Source: Acetobacteraceae bacterium (GTDB lineage: Bacteria > Pseudomonadota > Alphaproteobacteria > Acetobacterales > Acetobacteraceae). From it: 64,000 nt of DNA. Below the pieces are notes generated by a model. It was not told the DNA's origin. It worked only from the letters and a program-made list of their open reading frames with translations, and ran no database searches. The DNA is taken from contig JAMXLO010000141.1 in the NCBI GenBank assembly GCA_024280945.1, positions 62,001-126,000 on the forward strand, in the 5' to 3' direction. Below are positions 46,826 through 55,956 of this stretch, piece after piece. Position 1 is the stretch's first letter. Each line of letters begins with the position of its first letter. The translations under genes were made by a program, and so were the position numbers.

Positions 46826-47278
46826 ATGACCCTGCAACGCCTCATTGCCAGCTTCTTTGCCTGCGGTTTCGTTCCGGTGGCGCCTGGGACTGTGGCGTCG
46901 GCGGTAACACTGCTGCCCGGCTGGCTTCTGCTGCGGGCGTCCCCTGCTCTGGTCCCGCTCGCCGTGGTTCTCGTAATACTCGCCGGCCTATGGGCGATAC
47001 GCACGTCACACGTCGATGGCGATCCTGGCTGGGTCGTGGTCGACGAGGTCGCCGGCCAACTGCTCGCACTTTATGGACTCGCGCACATTTCGCTGCTCGG
47101 AATGCTATCAGCCTTCTTGATCTTCCGGGTGCTCGATATCGCGAAACCTGGGCCGATCGGCTGGGCCGACCGGCAAGGCGGCGCCGCTGGGATCATGGCA
47201 GACGATGTCATCGCTGGCGCCGTGACGGCTGGCATCCTATGGGCTATCGGCTCGTGCTGGCCGATGCTTCTGGGCTGA
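46826..47278 (+). CDS. pgpA: Phosphatidylglycerophosphatase A
   Basis: 150 residues, membrane protein with three to four helices. PgpA motifs are present: ACGFVPVAPGTVASAVTLLP at the N-terminus, DPGWVVVDEVAGQLLAL, FRVLDIAKPGPIGWADRQ and GIMADDVIAGAVTAG. It removes phosphate from phosphatidylglycerophosphate at the inner membrane. It follows the transglycosylase gene by 139 nt on the same strand; that gap shows nothing notable. Confidence 0.93.
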   Translation: MTLQRLIASFFACGFVPVAPGTVASAVTLLPGWLLLRASPALVPLAVVLVILAGLWAIRTSHVDGDPGWVVVDEVAGQLLALYGLAHISLLGMLSAFLIFRVLDIAKPGPIGWADRQGGAAGIMADDVIAGAVTAGILWAIGSCWPMLLG

Positions 47279-47387
47279 ATCTTTGCCACCACCGGAATTA
47301 TGCTGATGTGCCAATACCATAGGATGTCCGCTTGCGGTCCCCCTGCGACTGCGGTGTTATCAGCGGAACAGTCGGGGAATGCAAAGA

Positions 47388-48764
47388 ATGCCCCTGGAGA
47401 ACGCCCAACCCGACAACCTGTTATCCACGGCTGAACGGCGAAAAGCAGGGCAGGATCTGCGCCGGCTCGTCTCGCGCAGCCAGCACGCATCGTGGCGAGC
47501 AGCCTCTGACCGCCGCGACCCGTTGGAGATACTCGCCGAGACGAGTCGCCACCGAATTTCGTGGCTATTGCCTATCCGATATGGCCGCATGAAGGCGTCG
47601 CCGTTCACCTTCCTGAGAGGCTCGGCAGCGGTCATGGCGGCAGATCTCGCTGCCACGCCCACCAGTGGTATCTGGGTTCAGTCCTGCGGAGACTGCCACT
47701 TGGCGAACTTCGGCATCTATTCCGCGCTGGACGGCACGCCGGTTTTCGATGTCATCGATTTCGATGAGACTCTGCCGGCTCCGTTCGAATGGGATGTCAA
47801 GCGTCTTGCCGTCAGCTTCGCCGTTGCCGCACGAAGCCGGAAACTGCCGGAGCACACGTGTCGCGATCTGGCTCGCAAAGCCGTTATGGCATATCGCCAC
47901 CACATGACGAAGCTGATGCGGCTCGATCCGCAGGCAGCCTGGCACGCTCGGGTGGATGTGGTCCGCGTTGTCGAGAGCATCGCTGAACCCAAACTACGCC
48001 AGCGCGAGATCAAGCGTCTCCGTATCGCATCGGAGGCACATCACAAGGGCTATCGCAAGTTGCTGGAGCGCCGAAAATCAGGCTGGCGCATCCGCCCACA
48101 ACCGCCGCTTGCTCCCCCATCCGTCTCGCAGCATGACGATACTCTCGATGTCGTGGCGCGTACTGCGTTCGAGGCATACAGGGTAAGCCAACCAGAAGAG
48201 CGCAGTGTGCTGCTCGACCGCTATCGGCTGGCCGACGTCGCCTTCAAGGTGGTCGGCATTGGCAGCGTCGGAACGTTCTGTGCCATCGGCCTGTTTGCCG
48301 ATCCCGACGGCGCCACCCTGTTGCTGCAATTGAAAGAGGCGCAACTATCGGTGCTTGCGCCTTATGCTGCCCCGAGCCTTTACGCAAACCAGGGTCAGCG
48401 GGTGGTGACCGGACAGCGGATCATGCAAGGCGAGCACGACGCTTTCCTCGGCTGGGCCAGCGAGCACGGTAGCGACCAATACTGCTATGTGCGCTCCCTG
48501 AAAGATTCCCGGCTCTCTGCGCTTGGGGAAGAGATTGCCGATAATGCGTTGCCACTGCACACCACCCTGTGCGGCACAGCGCTTGCCCGCGCGCATGCGC
48601 GCTCCGGAGACGCAGCACGATTGGCAGGCTATATGGGATCGGGCACGTCGTTCGACGTGGCTGTGGCCGAATTCGCTCTCAGCTATGCCAATCAGGTCGA
48701 CAGCGACTGGCGTCAATTCGTCGAAGCCATCAAATCCGGCGCGCTCGAAGCTCGGAGCCAATGA
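47388..48764 (+). CDS. DUF2252 family protein
   Basis: 458 residues. The family signature is present: KASPFTFLRGSAAVMAADL, VQSCGDCHLANFGIYSA, VFDVIDFDETLPAPFEWDVKRL and GIGSVGTFC, with LLLQLKEAQ. DUF2252 resembles a kinase-like (aminoglycoside phosphotransferase-like) fold, but no reaction is established. The ATG at 47388 has GGGGA 9 nt upstream; an in-frame ATG at 47379 directly abuts that box and is less likely. Its neighbours give no functional hint. Confidence 0.85.
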   Translation: MPLENAQPDNLLSTAERRKAGQDLRRLVSRSQHASWRAASDRRDPLEILAETSRHRISWLLPIRYGRMKASPFTFLRGSAAVMAADLAATPTSGIWVQSCGDCHLANFGIYSALDGTPVFDVIDFDETLPAPFEWDVKRLAVSFAVAARSRKLPEHTCRDLARKAVMAYRHHMTKLMRLDPQAAWHARVDVVRVVESIAEPKLRQREIKRLRIASEAHHKGYRKLLERRKSGWRIRPQPPLAPPSVSQHDDTLDVVARTAFEAYRVSQPEERSVLLDRYRLADVAFKVVGIGSVGTFCAIGLFADPDGATLLLQLKEAQLSVLAPYAAPSLYANQGQRVVTGQRIMQGEHDAFLGWASEHGSDQYCYVRSLKDSRLSALGEEIADNALPLHTTLCGTALARAHARSGDAARLAGYMGSGTSFDVAVAEFALSYANQVDSDWRQFVEAIKSGALEARSQ

Positions 48765-48959
48765 TCACGCAGGCGCTGCTCAAAGAGGCGTAGGTTTGCT
48801 GGACACGTGTCGCAGGCGATGCGCGAACGGACGAGTTGGACCGTGGCTTCATCACCAATTCCAGCGCAACAGAAACCGAACAGGCCGGTGTGCCTGCGAG
48901 GTGCATTTGCTCTCATTCGCTCGCGCTGACGCCGGCGCGACCCGAGACGGTGCCAGCTC

Positions 48960-49199
48960 TCAGTGGCAGGGACACCCACGGGTAGGGCCGCGGTCGCCGC
49001 GGACGACGTGGTGGTCGATCCATTCAGCGACAAGCCGACGGGCCTCGTTCAGCGAGGCCTCCGGGTGATGGAGGCGATACAGAGTAGTGCAGGCCTGAAA
49101 CGCCGCCAGGTCGTCTGAGCCCAATTGCCGCAAATCGCGATAGGCCGTGACAACGGCACGTTCGCAGCGTCGGGCGATCTGGCTAACGTCGGAACCCAT
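48960..49199 (-). CDS. Small hypothetical protein
   Basis: 79 residues, mostly helical by eye (RCERAVVTAYRDLRQLGSDDLAAFQAC, then EARRLVAEWIDHHVV) with a Gly/Cys-containing tail. A good AGGAGGG lies 10 nt before the ATG at 49199. I do not recognise it. The flanking 48765-48959 and 49200-49286 hold nothing else I can identify. Confidence 0.5.
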   Translation of the reverse strand: MGSDVSQIARRCERAVVTAYRDLRQLGSDDLAAFQACTTLYRLHHPEASLNEARRLVAEWIDHHVVRGDRGPTRGCPCH

Positions 49200-49286
49200 C
49201 GGCAGACATCCCTCCTAGATGCGAATGACTCGCAATTACCCAGGTAGGATACGTGGCCAATCGGGGCTCGGCAATACGCTGATCGG

Positions 49287-50432
49287 TCAGGCCAGAAAGC
49301 CGCTGGCCTGCGCCATCTCCACCTCCGTGGCCCCCAGGCCCCACGCGGCTAGAACTGTTCGCAGATCGGCCGCACCCGGAGGTTCCGGCGGGGTGGGCGG
49401 GCGGAGTGGCGTGCCGCCAAACCGCGGCGCCGGCGCCGGCTGGGATACACCGTCCAGATCGACGAAGAGGTTGCGCGCGCGATTGTGCGGATGGTGCGGC
49501 GCCTCCTCCATCGACAGCACCGGCGCAAAGCAAGCGTCGGTACCCTCGAGCAGCGCGCTCCACTCGTCGCGGGTGCGGGTCTTGAAGCGCTCCGCCAACC
49601 GCTGCTTCGTCTGCGGCCAGTGTGACCGGTCCATCTGCGGCGGCATTGTCGCCGGATCGATTTCGAGCAGCCGCAACAACTCTGCATGGAACTTGGCCTC
49701 GATGGCTGCGACCGAGACGTAGCGGCCGTCGGCGCATTCGTAGACCTCATAAAAGTAGGCGCCTGAATCGGTGATGTTGGTGCCACGCGGGCCGCTCAAC
49801 CGACCGGACGCCTTGCCGCCATAGATCGAGGTCATTAGCGACGAAGCGCCATCCACCATGGCGGCATCCAATACCTGGCCGCGCCCGGACTGTCGTGCCG
49901 CCAGAATCGCGGCGAGCACGCCGACGACCAGATAGAGAGCGCCGCCGCCAAAATCGCCGACCAGGTTCAGCGGTGGCGTTGGCGGGCCACCGGCGCGCCC
50001 GATCGCATGAAGAGCCCCAGTGAGTGCGATGTAATTGAGGTCGTGGCCGGCGGCATGCGCCAGCGGGCCGTCCTGACCCCACCCTGTCACGCGGCCGAAC
50101 ACGAGGCGCGGATTGCGTGCGAGGCACACATCCGGGCCCAGGCCAAGGCGCTCCATTACCTTTGGCCGGAAGCCCTCGATCAGTGCATCCGATTGCTCAA
50201 CGAGTCGCAACGTCAATGCAACAGCCTCGGGGCGCTTGAGATCGAGGCGGATGATGTGGCGGCTGCGCTTCAGCACCTCGAATTTCGTCGGCATTGGAAT
50301 GCCAAGGTCGCTATCGGCGATACGGTCGATGCGAAGCACTGTCGCACCCATCTCGGCGAGCATCATCGCTGCCATCGGTGCAGGGCCGATACCGGCAAAT
50401 TCGAGAATTCTGATCCCTGTGAGAGGTCCCAT
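49287..50432 (-). CDS. CaiB/BaiF-type CoA-transferase family protein, alpha-methylacyl-CoA racemase-like
   Basis: 381 residues. The family opening GPLTGIRILEFAGIGPAPMAAMMLAEMGATVLRID is followed by the racemase-like active region: a His in HAAGHDLNYIALTGALHAIG, GDFGGGALYLVVG and QVLDAAMVDGASSL. It matches the AMACR group more closely than formyl-CoA transferases, so it probably epimerises the 2-methyl centre of branched acyl-CoAs. It stands alone, divergent from the GT2 gene. Confidence 0.88.
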   Translation of the reverse strand: MGPLTGIRILEFAGIGPAPMAAMMLAEMGATVLRIDRIADSDLGIPMPTKFEVLKRSRHIIRLDLKRPEAVALTLRLVEQSDALIEGFRPKVMERLGLGPDVCLARNPRLVFGRVTGWGQDGPLAHAAGHDLNYIALTGALHAIGRAGGPPTPPLNLVGDFGGGALYLVVGVLAAILAARQSGRGQVLDAAMVDGASSLMTSIYGGKASGRLSGPRGTNITDSGAYFYEVYECADGRYVSVAAIEAKFHAELLRLLEIDPATMPPQMDRSHWPQTKQRLAERFKTRTRDEWSALLEGTDACFAPVLSMEEAPHHPHNRARNLFVDLDGVSQPAPAPRFGGTPLRPPTPPEPPGAADLRTVLAAWGLGATEVEMAQASGFLA

Positions 50433-50620
50433 ACAGGAAAGCTAGGCGGCTACGAAGCTTTGAGCAACATACGGAGCAAAAGCATGGACGCACGTCCGCG
50501 GCACCGGCGACTTGCGCCGCCTGCGGCACACGACGACAATGCTGTCTGCGGATTCGCGTTCATTGGGGATAATGTGTTGGTGACCGATTCGAACCGGCCG
50601 CCTGATGTGGCCCGATTCCG

Positions 50621-51319
50621 ATGAAGCTTAGTATCGTCATTCCATGCTACAATGAGCTGGCGACGATCGATCGGATCCTCGACGCGGTTCACCAATCTCC
50701 TTATCCGGACAAGGAAATTATCGTCGTTGACGACTGCTCGATCGATGGCACGCGCGAAAGGCTGAAGTCCGAGATCGAACCGTGCGGGCGCGTTCACCGC
50801 GTTATCTATCACGATCGGAATCAGGGCAAAGGCGCTGCTCTCCGCACCGGCTTCCGATATGCCAGCGGCGATATCGTCATCGTCCAGGACGCCGACCTCG
50901 AGTACGACCCCAATGAGTATCCACGGCTGGTGGAACCGATCGTTGCCGGTAAGGCCGATGTCGTGTTCGGCTCGCGTTTCGTCGGCAGCGAGGCGCATCG
51001 CGTACTGTACTTCTGGCACCGCGTCGGCAACAACGTACTGACGTTGTTTTCCAATATGCTGACCGATCTGGACCTGACGGATATGGAAACCTGTTACAAG
51101 GCCTTCCGTCGAGAGGTCATCCAGTCCATTGAGATTGAAGAGTCTCGTTTTGGCTTCGAACCGGAAATCACCGCCAAAGTTGCGAAACGTCGCAACTTGC
51201 GAGTATACGAAGTCGGTATATCTTATTACGGACGAACCTACGAGGAAGGCAAGAAGATTGGCTGGAAGGACGGATTGCGAGCTATCTATTGCATCATCAA
51301 ATACAATTGGTTCCGATGA
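50621..51319 (+). CDS. Family 2 glycosyltransferase (dolichol-/undecaprenyl-phosphate sugar synthase-like)
   Basis: 232 residues, GT-A fold: [17 protein letters not shown], then [19 protein letters not shown], the metal-binding motif [13 protein letters not shown], and [21 protein letters not shown]. It has no C-terminal membrane helices, like DPM1. It probably loads a sugar on a polyprenyl phosphate. It overlaps the GtrA gene by ATGA, a typical donor-synthase and flippase pair. The region from here to about 54 kb is visibly less GC-rich than its surroundings. Confidence 0.9.
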   Translation: MKLSIVIPCYNELATIDRILDAVHQSPYPDKEIIVVDDCSIDGTRERLKSEIEPCGRVHRVIYHDRNQGKGAALRTGFRYASGDIVIVQDADLEYDPNEYPRLVEPIVAGKADVVFGSRFVGSEAHRVLYFWHRVGNNVLTLFSNMLTDLDLTDMETCYKAFRREVIQSIEIEESRFGFEPEITAKVAKRRNLRVYEVGISYYGRTYEEGKKIGWKDGLRAIYCIIKYNWFR

Positions 51320-51705
51320 AGATTGTTAAGTACTTCTTCGTCGGCGGCATTGCTGCGATGGTGGACATCGGTCTGTTCTACCTTGGCGCCGGTGTGGCAG
51401 GGTGGAACTACATGGTCATTGGGACTGGTTCGTTCACACTGGCAACTCTGGTGAACTACATCATGAGCATTCGAGTGGTGTTCGAGAGCGGCACACGTTT
51501 CTCGCGTTACTCCGAGATTCTTCTGGTCTTTCTGGTGAGCTGCGCCGGCCTCGTGGTCAACCAGTCCATCCTCTACATCAGCGTATCGCGCCTTGCGATC
51601 GGCCTGCTGCCCGCCAAACTGCTTGCCACCGCTGGCGTATTCCTTTGGAACTATCAGCTCAGAAGCCGCTTCGTCTTCGCAGCGCCTCGAGCGCGTGTGA
51701 CGTGA
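51316..51705 (+). CDS. GtrA-family membrane protein
   Basis: 129 residues with four membrane helices ([70 protein letters not shown]). The family is thought to flip or present polyprenyl-linked sugars. The start codon overlaps the GT2 stop (ATGA at 51316-51319), which fixes this start over an upstream Met nine codons earlier. Confidence 0.9.
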   Translation: MKIVKYFFVGGIAAMVDIGLFYLGAGVAGWNYMVIGTGSFTLATLVNYIMSIRVVFESGTRFSRYSEILLVFLVSCAGLVVNQSILYISVSRLAIGLLPAKLLATAGVFLWNYQLRSRFVFAAPRARVT

Positions 51706-51756
51706 TGAGGATGGCGTCGCATTCTGGGCGCAGATCATGCGGCTAGGCGATTGCTG

Positions 51757-52476
51757 CTAACGTCGATTGTGTACGACGCGACCTATGGCCACCAGATTCT
51801 TGCCAAGGGGAGGCCCTATGAGCGCCTCGGCTCGACGCGTCAACGGAACCGCTGCGCGATCATACAGCTTAACCAGGGTGGGATTGAACGAGGTGCTCCC
51901 AAGCAGCTTATTGATGAGAAACCATGGCAAGATGCCCGGAAGGTCGAAGTAACCGCACCTCACTATCTGAAGCCCAGTTGCCTGCAGTTTTTGCCGCAGC
52001 TCGACAGAATGATAGCGGCGAAAATGTCCAAGCAATCTATCCAGCTTGCTCATCAGGAACGAAAGTGCCGGCACGAAAATCAGAACATGCCCGCCGGGTG
52101 CCACGATACGCGACAGTTCCGCCAACGCGCTTGCATCGTCTTCGATGTGCTCGAGGACATTGACCAGAACCACCGTATCGACGGCACCGGTGCTTGTCTG
52201 CTTCACATGTTCCTCGAGTGTCAGCGCCTCGATTTCGACCGATGCGTCACCCGGAAACCGCGCTTGTAATGCTGCATGCAGATTGGCTGACGGCTCGACC
52301 AGCGTGAGACTCTGAGCAAGCGGACGGAGATACGTCGAAATCGTGCCAGTACCGGCGCCATACTCCACGACGTGGCCATGCACAAATTGATCGAACCAGC
52401 TCATGATCCACGCGTGATAGTTCGGCATATCTGCCAGAACTTCCAGATCTCTTCCTTCGTAAGTGGCTTCAGCCAT
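51757..52476 (-). CDS. Class I SAM-dependent methyltransferase
   Basis: 239 residues. SAM-binding motif I is VVEYGAGTGTIS near residue 37, with an acidic end VEPSANLHAALQARFPG and motif TVVLVNVLEHIEDDASALAEL, followed by GGHVLIFVPALSFLM. The acceptor is unknown. It lies on the opposite strand inside the glycosylation cluster, between GtrA and the large membrane protein, and may modify a glycan or lipid-linked intermediate. Confidence 0.85.
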   Translation of the reverse strand: MAEATYEGRDLEVLADMPNYHAWIMSWFDQFVHGHVVEYGAGTGTISTYLRPLAQSLTLVEPSANLHAALQARFPGDASVEIEALTLEEHVKQTSTGAVDTVVLVNVLEHIEDDASALAELSRIVAPGGHVLIFVPALSFLMSKLDRLLGHFRRYHSVELRQKLQATGLQIVRCGYFDLPGILPWFLINKLLGSTSFNPTLVKLYDRAAVPLTRRAEALIGPPLGKNLVAIGRVVHNRR

Positions 52477-52633
52477 CTGGATGCGAATCCGACTTGAGCG
52501 AGCTGTGCGATGATCGACCTCGAACCATGTGCACGACCTTACAGATTTGCTTTACCCGCCGCCACCCCCGCCATCGTGGTGCAGGCAGGCATGTGCTCAC
52601 TCTTGAGCGCACGAGAGCGACTTACAATGATCC

Positions 52634-54154
52634 ATGGGGCAGTCCTCTTGTCCACGCACTCGCTTCCAACCTGACCGGAAACCTGAATCGGTGACATCGG
52701 GCCCGTATCCGATTGCGCGGTGGGGTGCCTATGCGCTCCTGGCACTCTACGCCGCCTACTATTTTGCCGATGCGGCAGCGCCGGGGAACTGGGCAGAGTA
52801 CCCTCTGGGCTGGTGGGGCTGGTGGGACCAAAGCCAGTACCTGGCGTCGGCGCGCAATCTGCTAAGCGGTAATCTCACACCGGAGGTACACTGGTATCCT
52901 CTCGGATACTCAATCCTCGCCGCGCCGTTCGTGGCAGTGTGGCCGATGCATGGCTTCTTCTTTCTCGATCTCGGCTGCTTGCTGGTGACCTTCATCGGCT
53001 TCCTCGCCTTCGTGCGTCGTATCGGCATTGCAAAGTTTCCAGCGGTGTTGATCTTCGTGTTGACGACGTTCGCGTACCCCAGCGTTGCTGAGACTTGGGC
53101 GGAGCCTTGGACTTCCACCTTAAGTGCGGCGTTGATCTGGTCCCTGCTCGGCTGTGCTGCGGCCCTTATGCAGGGCGGCTGGCAACGATCGCGCGTCCTG
53201 TTCCTGGGATTGCTGGCGGCGTCGCTACCCTTGGTCAGGCCACCCGACCTGATCCTCGGAACGATAGTTGTCGCAGCCGTAATCGCAGCACGAATGAAGG
53301 CAGGGAGGATACGCACCACAGAAGTGGGCTGGTTTGCGATAGGTGCTGCGGCCGCTGCGCTTCCTTATTTCGCATTATATCTACGCATCTATGGCTTTCA
53401 TCCAACACCGTACATGGGAGTTGTACGAGACGTCGGATTTGTATTCTCGAGGCTGGGGTGGAAGACATATGTGCTGCTGATCGCACCACGTCCTTGGTAT
53501 CCGTTCGGCCAATCGCTGCTCGCGGTATTCCCTTGGTTGGTGATAGCCTTTGCGGAGATGCTCCTGATTGTCCTGTCAAGAAGGCAGCATCAGCGGCCAC
53601 TGCTCGTTCTGCTGATCGTGGTGATCGTTGTTCATTGGATACTCTACTTCGCGTTTGCGGATCTGCTGCCAAGTGGTATCTGGCGATTCCACCTTATACA
53701 TTATTTGAAATGGACCCTGCCGGCGCTGGGTTTGTTCGCTTGGCTATTTGTCGAAAGAGCCTGGCGCGAACCACGATGGTATCACGCCGCGACACCAGCC
53801 ATTCTTTTTCTGTTGCTATCAATTCGGATGACACCGGAACGCGCGTCCGCCACGGAACCTGCCGAAATGGTCCAGTACGCCGGCACGCAACTGAGTTTGC
53901 AGGAAACGTATCTGCGTGAATGGCAGTTTCACGACGATAGTGGAGATTTCGGGATGCTCGGCGCCCGCGCTTTGCCGGATTCACAAGGCTTTAGAGTTTT
54001 GCCACAGCGGCGTCAGATCGTAGGCCAACTTCGCTGGAGCAATGGGCCGGTGGATCCAGGGCGACCGGAGATACGCTGGAAGCCACGGATCAGCTTCGGC
54101 TACCCTTGCTGGTTGCCGCCTTATCCGTGTCAGCGCCTCCAGCCCCGATCGTAA
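52634..54154 (+). CDS. Polytopic membrane protein, possible GT-C glycosyltransferase
   Basis: 506 residues with about ten membrane helices (for example YALLALYAAYYFADAA, LLVTFIGFLAFVRRIG, LLVLLIVVIVVHWILYFAF). An early periplasmic-type acidic motif (WWDQSQYLASARNLLSGNLTPE) resembles the first loop of GT-C enzymes, which use polyprenyl-phosphate sugars; that fits the GT2/GtrA neighbours. The assignment is tentative. The real start may be a GTG at 52691. Its last 65 nt overlap the end of the convergent MFS gene. Confidence 0.6.
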   Translation: MGQSSCPRTRFQPDRKPESVTSGPYPIARWGAYALLALYAAYYFADAAAPGNWAEYPLGWWGWWDQSQYLASARNLLSGNLTPEVHWYPLGYSILAAPFVAVWPMHGFFFLDLGCLLVTFIGFLAFVRRIGIAKFPAVLIFVLTTFAYPSVAETWAEPWTSTLSAALIWSLLGCAAALMQGGWQRSRVLFLGLLAASLPLVRPPDLILGTIVVAAVIAARMKAGRIRTTEVGWFAIGAAAAALPYFALYLRIYGFHPTPYMGVVRDVGFVFSRLGWKTYVLLIAPRPWYPFGQSLLAVFPWLVIAFAEMLLIVLSRRQHQRPLLVLLIVVIVVHWILYFAFADLLPSGIWRFHLIHYLKWTLPALGLFAWLFVERAWREPRWYHAATPAILFLLLSIRMTPERASATEPAEMVQYAGTQLSLQETYLREWQFHDDSGDFGMLGARALPDSQGFRVLPQRRQIVGQLRWSNGPVDPGRPEIRWKPRISFGYPCWLPPYPCQRLQPRS

Positions 54155-55331
54155 CCGGATCCTGGCGGCTTACTGCACTCAGCGACAATAGTGCGACGAA
54201 CGACGCACCGGTGAGCGCGCCCGAAAGCAGCAGTGCTGCCCGGGGACCGGCCCCATCCAGCACGATCCCGAAGAGCAGCGGCGCACCACCCTGCAGGATC
54301 CGGGCCGGTGCCGACAGGAGGCCGGTGCGCAGCCCATAGCCCGCCGGTCCGAAGAGGGCCAAAGGCAGCGTTCCGCGCGCAATCGTCAACATGCCGTTGC
54401 CGGCACCATGGAGCAGGACGAATGGAAGCGCTGCGATCGGCCCAAAGAACGCCAGCAGCGCCGCGCCTATCGGATGCAGTCCGGTTGCCAGTCGCGCCGA
54501 AATCATCGGCGACACTCGGCGAAGCACGCCAAATTCGACCAGTCGGGCCGCAACCTGCGCCGGTCCCACCAGTGATGCAGCCGCAACGGCGGCCGTCGCG
54601 CTGACGCCCATCGCCTGCAGCAGTCGTGGCAGGTGGGCCGCCATCGCCGTCGAAACGCACCAGCAGGCGCCGAACACACCGGCCAGCACGATCATCGTCC
54701 ACGGCACCCCAGACGGTGCAGGCGCCGCTGCCGCCACTTCGGGTACATGCGGCGAAGCCCTTGGCACAAGCAACCGGTTCATCGGTACGCCAATCAGTAG
54801 ATGCAGCGCCGCCCAGGCGAAGCAGGCGCCTCGCCAGCCGAAGACGTCGATGAAGATCGCGCTGGTCGGCCATCCAACCGTGCTGGCAAAACCGGCAAAC
54901 AACGTGATCCCGGTAATGGCGTTGCGCGCATCCCGGCCATACAAGCCGGCGACTGTCGCGAAGGCCGCCTCGTACAGGCCAAAGCCCATGCCGATGCCGA
55001 GAATGATCCAAGCAACAATCAGCCCCGCAGGGCCCGAGGCGAATGCGAGCACGACAAGACCAATGGCAAAAGCCACATTTGTGGCTACCAGAACATCGCG
55101 CCCGCCGTGCCGGTCGATCATGCGCCCGGCCAGCGGCCCGAGCAGTCCGGAAAGTAGCAGTGAGGCGGAGAACACGCCGAAGAACCACTCGCGTGGCAGG
55201 TGAAGTCCCTGCGAGATCGGATCGGCGAAGACTGCCGGCAGGTAATAGGTCGAACCCCAGGCCAGTGTCTGCGTGACGCCAAGCGTCGAGACCACGACGC
55301 TGCGTCGTGGACGCACCGGCCCCAATGTCAT
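54090..55331 (-). CDS. MFS transporter
   Basis: 413 residues with twelve hydrophobic segments and the MFS loop motif GRMIDRHGGRDVL after helix 2. The opening VSTLGVTQTLAWGSTYYLPA matches a group of small-molecule exporters/permeases of unknown substrate. The ATG at 55331 overlaps the GNAT gene's stop (ATGA), fixing the start; the longer frame to 55442 would overlap the acetyltransferase. The pair is probably one operon under the divergent LysR regulator. Confidence 0.87.
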   Translation of the reverse strand: MTLGPVRPRRSVVVSTLGVTQTLAWGSTYYLPAVFADPISQGLHLPREWFFGVFSASLLLSGLLGPLAGRMIDRHGGRDVLVATNVAFAIGLVVLAFASGPAGLIVAWIILGIGMGFGLYEAAFATVAGLYGRDARNAITGITLFAGFASTVGWPTSAIFIDVFGWRGACFAWAALHLLIGVPMNRLLVPRASPHVPEVAAAAPAPSGVPWTMIVLAGVFGACWCVSTAMAAHLPRLLQAMGVSATAAVAAASLVGPAQVAARLVEFGVLRRVSPMISARLATGLHPIGAALLAFFGPIAALPFVLLHGAGNGMLTIARGTLPLALFGPAGYGLRTGLLSAPARILQGGAPLLFGIVLDGAGPRAALLLSGALTGASFVALLSLSAVSRQDPVTIGAGGADTDKAATSKGSRS

Positions 55332-55858
55332 CGATCGCGCGCCGGCGGGGCCGAATCCCCGCGTCCGAGGGCCCGCTGCAGCAGCACGCTGTCCAGCCAG
55401 CGTCCGTGCTTGTAGCCAACCGAGCGCAGCGTCCCGACGCAACGGAACCCGTGCCTCTCGTGCAACCTGATGGAAGGAACGCTGGCGCTGTCACCCACTA
55501 CGGCGATCATCTGGCGATAGCCCTGCTGCTCGCATGCAGCGATCAGGCCGCCCAGCAGCTTCGCGCCAATACCGCGGCCCGTCAGGTCAGCTCGTAGATA
55601 AATGGAATCCTCTACCGTGTTCTGGTAGGCAACGCGAGGGCGGTAGGGGCCGGCGTAGGCATAACCGACGACAGCGCCATCGGCTTCGGCAACCAGATAC
55701 GGATACCCCTGATCGCGCAACTCGCTGTAACGCCGCATCATCTCTGCGCGGCCAGGCGGCTCGGTCTCGAACGATGCCGCTCCGTGCAGTACGTGATACC
55801 CGTATATGGCAGCAATGGCCGGGATGTCGCATTCGGAGGCTCGCCGTATCGTCTGCAT
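55328..55858 (-). CDS. GNAT acetyltransferase (phosphinothricin/methionine-sulfone acetyltransferase-like)
   Basis: 176 residues. GNAT features: TIRRASECDIPAIAAIYGYHVLHGAASFETEPP, VAEADGAVVGYAYAGPYRPRVAYQNTVEDSIYL, the acetyl-CoA loop RGIGAKLLGGL and the closing RLHERHGFRCVGTLRSVGYKHGRW. This is the Pat/YncA pattern, whose members acetylate phosphinothricin or methionine sulfone/sulfoximine. The start at 55858 (MQTIRRA) opens directly into the fold. It is coupled to an MFS gene. Confidence 0.88.
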   Translation of the reverse strand: MQTIRRASECDIPAIAAIYGYHVLHGAASFETEPPGRAEMMRRYSELRDQGYPYLVAEADGAVVGYAYAGPYRPRVAYQNTVEDSIYLRADLTGRGIGAKLLGGLIAACEQQGYRQMIAVVGDSASVPSIRLHERHGFRCVGTLRSVGYKHGRWLDSVLLQRALGRGDSAPPARDR

Positions 55859-55925
55859 CCTGCAGGCTCGCGCAAGAGATCGGCAAATGCTCGGCCAGAC
55901 GGCGACGCAAGAAAAGCAACACTTT

Positions 55926-55942
55926 CTTATGCGCGGCATAAG
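55926..55942. promoter_or_regulatory. LysR-type operator palindrome (T-N11-A)
   Basis: CTTATGC, GCG, GCATAAG is a perfect 7-bp inverted repeat holding a T-N11-A core (55928-55940). It lies 14 nt before the LysR start codon in the divergent region with the GNAT gene, which is the expected place for autoregulation. Confidence 0.6.
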
Positions 55943-55956
55943 CGTATCTTTGCACT

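Noticed and set aside
50484-50624. 46-codon plus-strand frame ending at the GT2 start (ATGA)
   Set aside because: The overlap is tempting, but there is no good ribosome binding site and the composition looks non-coding.
54130-55494. 454-codon minus-strand frame out of register with the MFS gene
   Set aside because: It is the wrong frame of the same strand; the MFS frame has membrane helices and a coupled start, while this one is Arg-rich without motifs.
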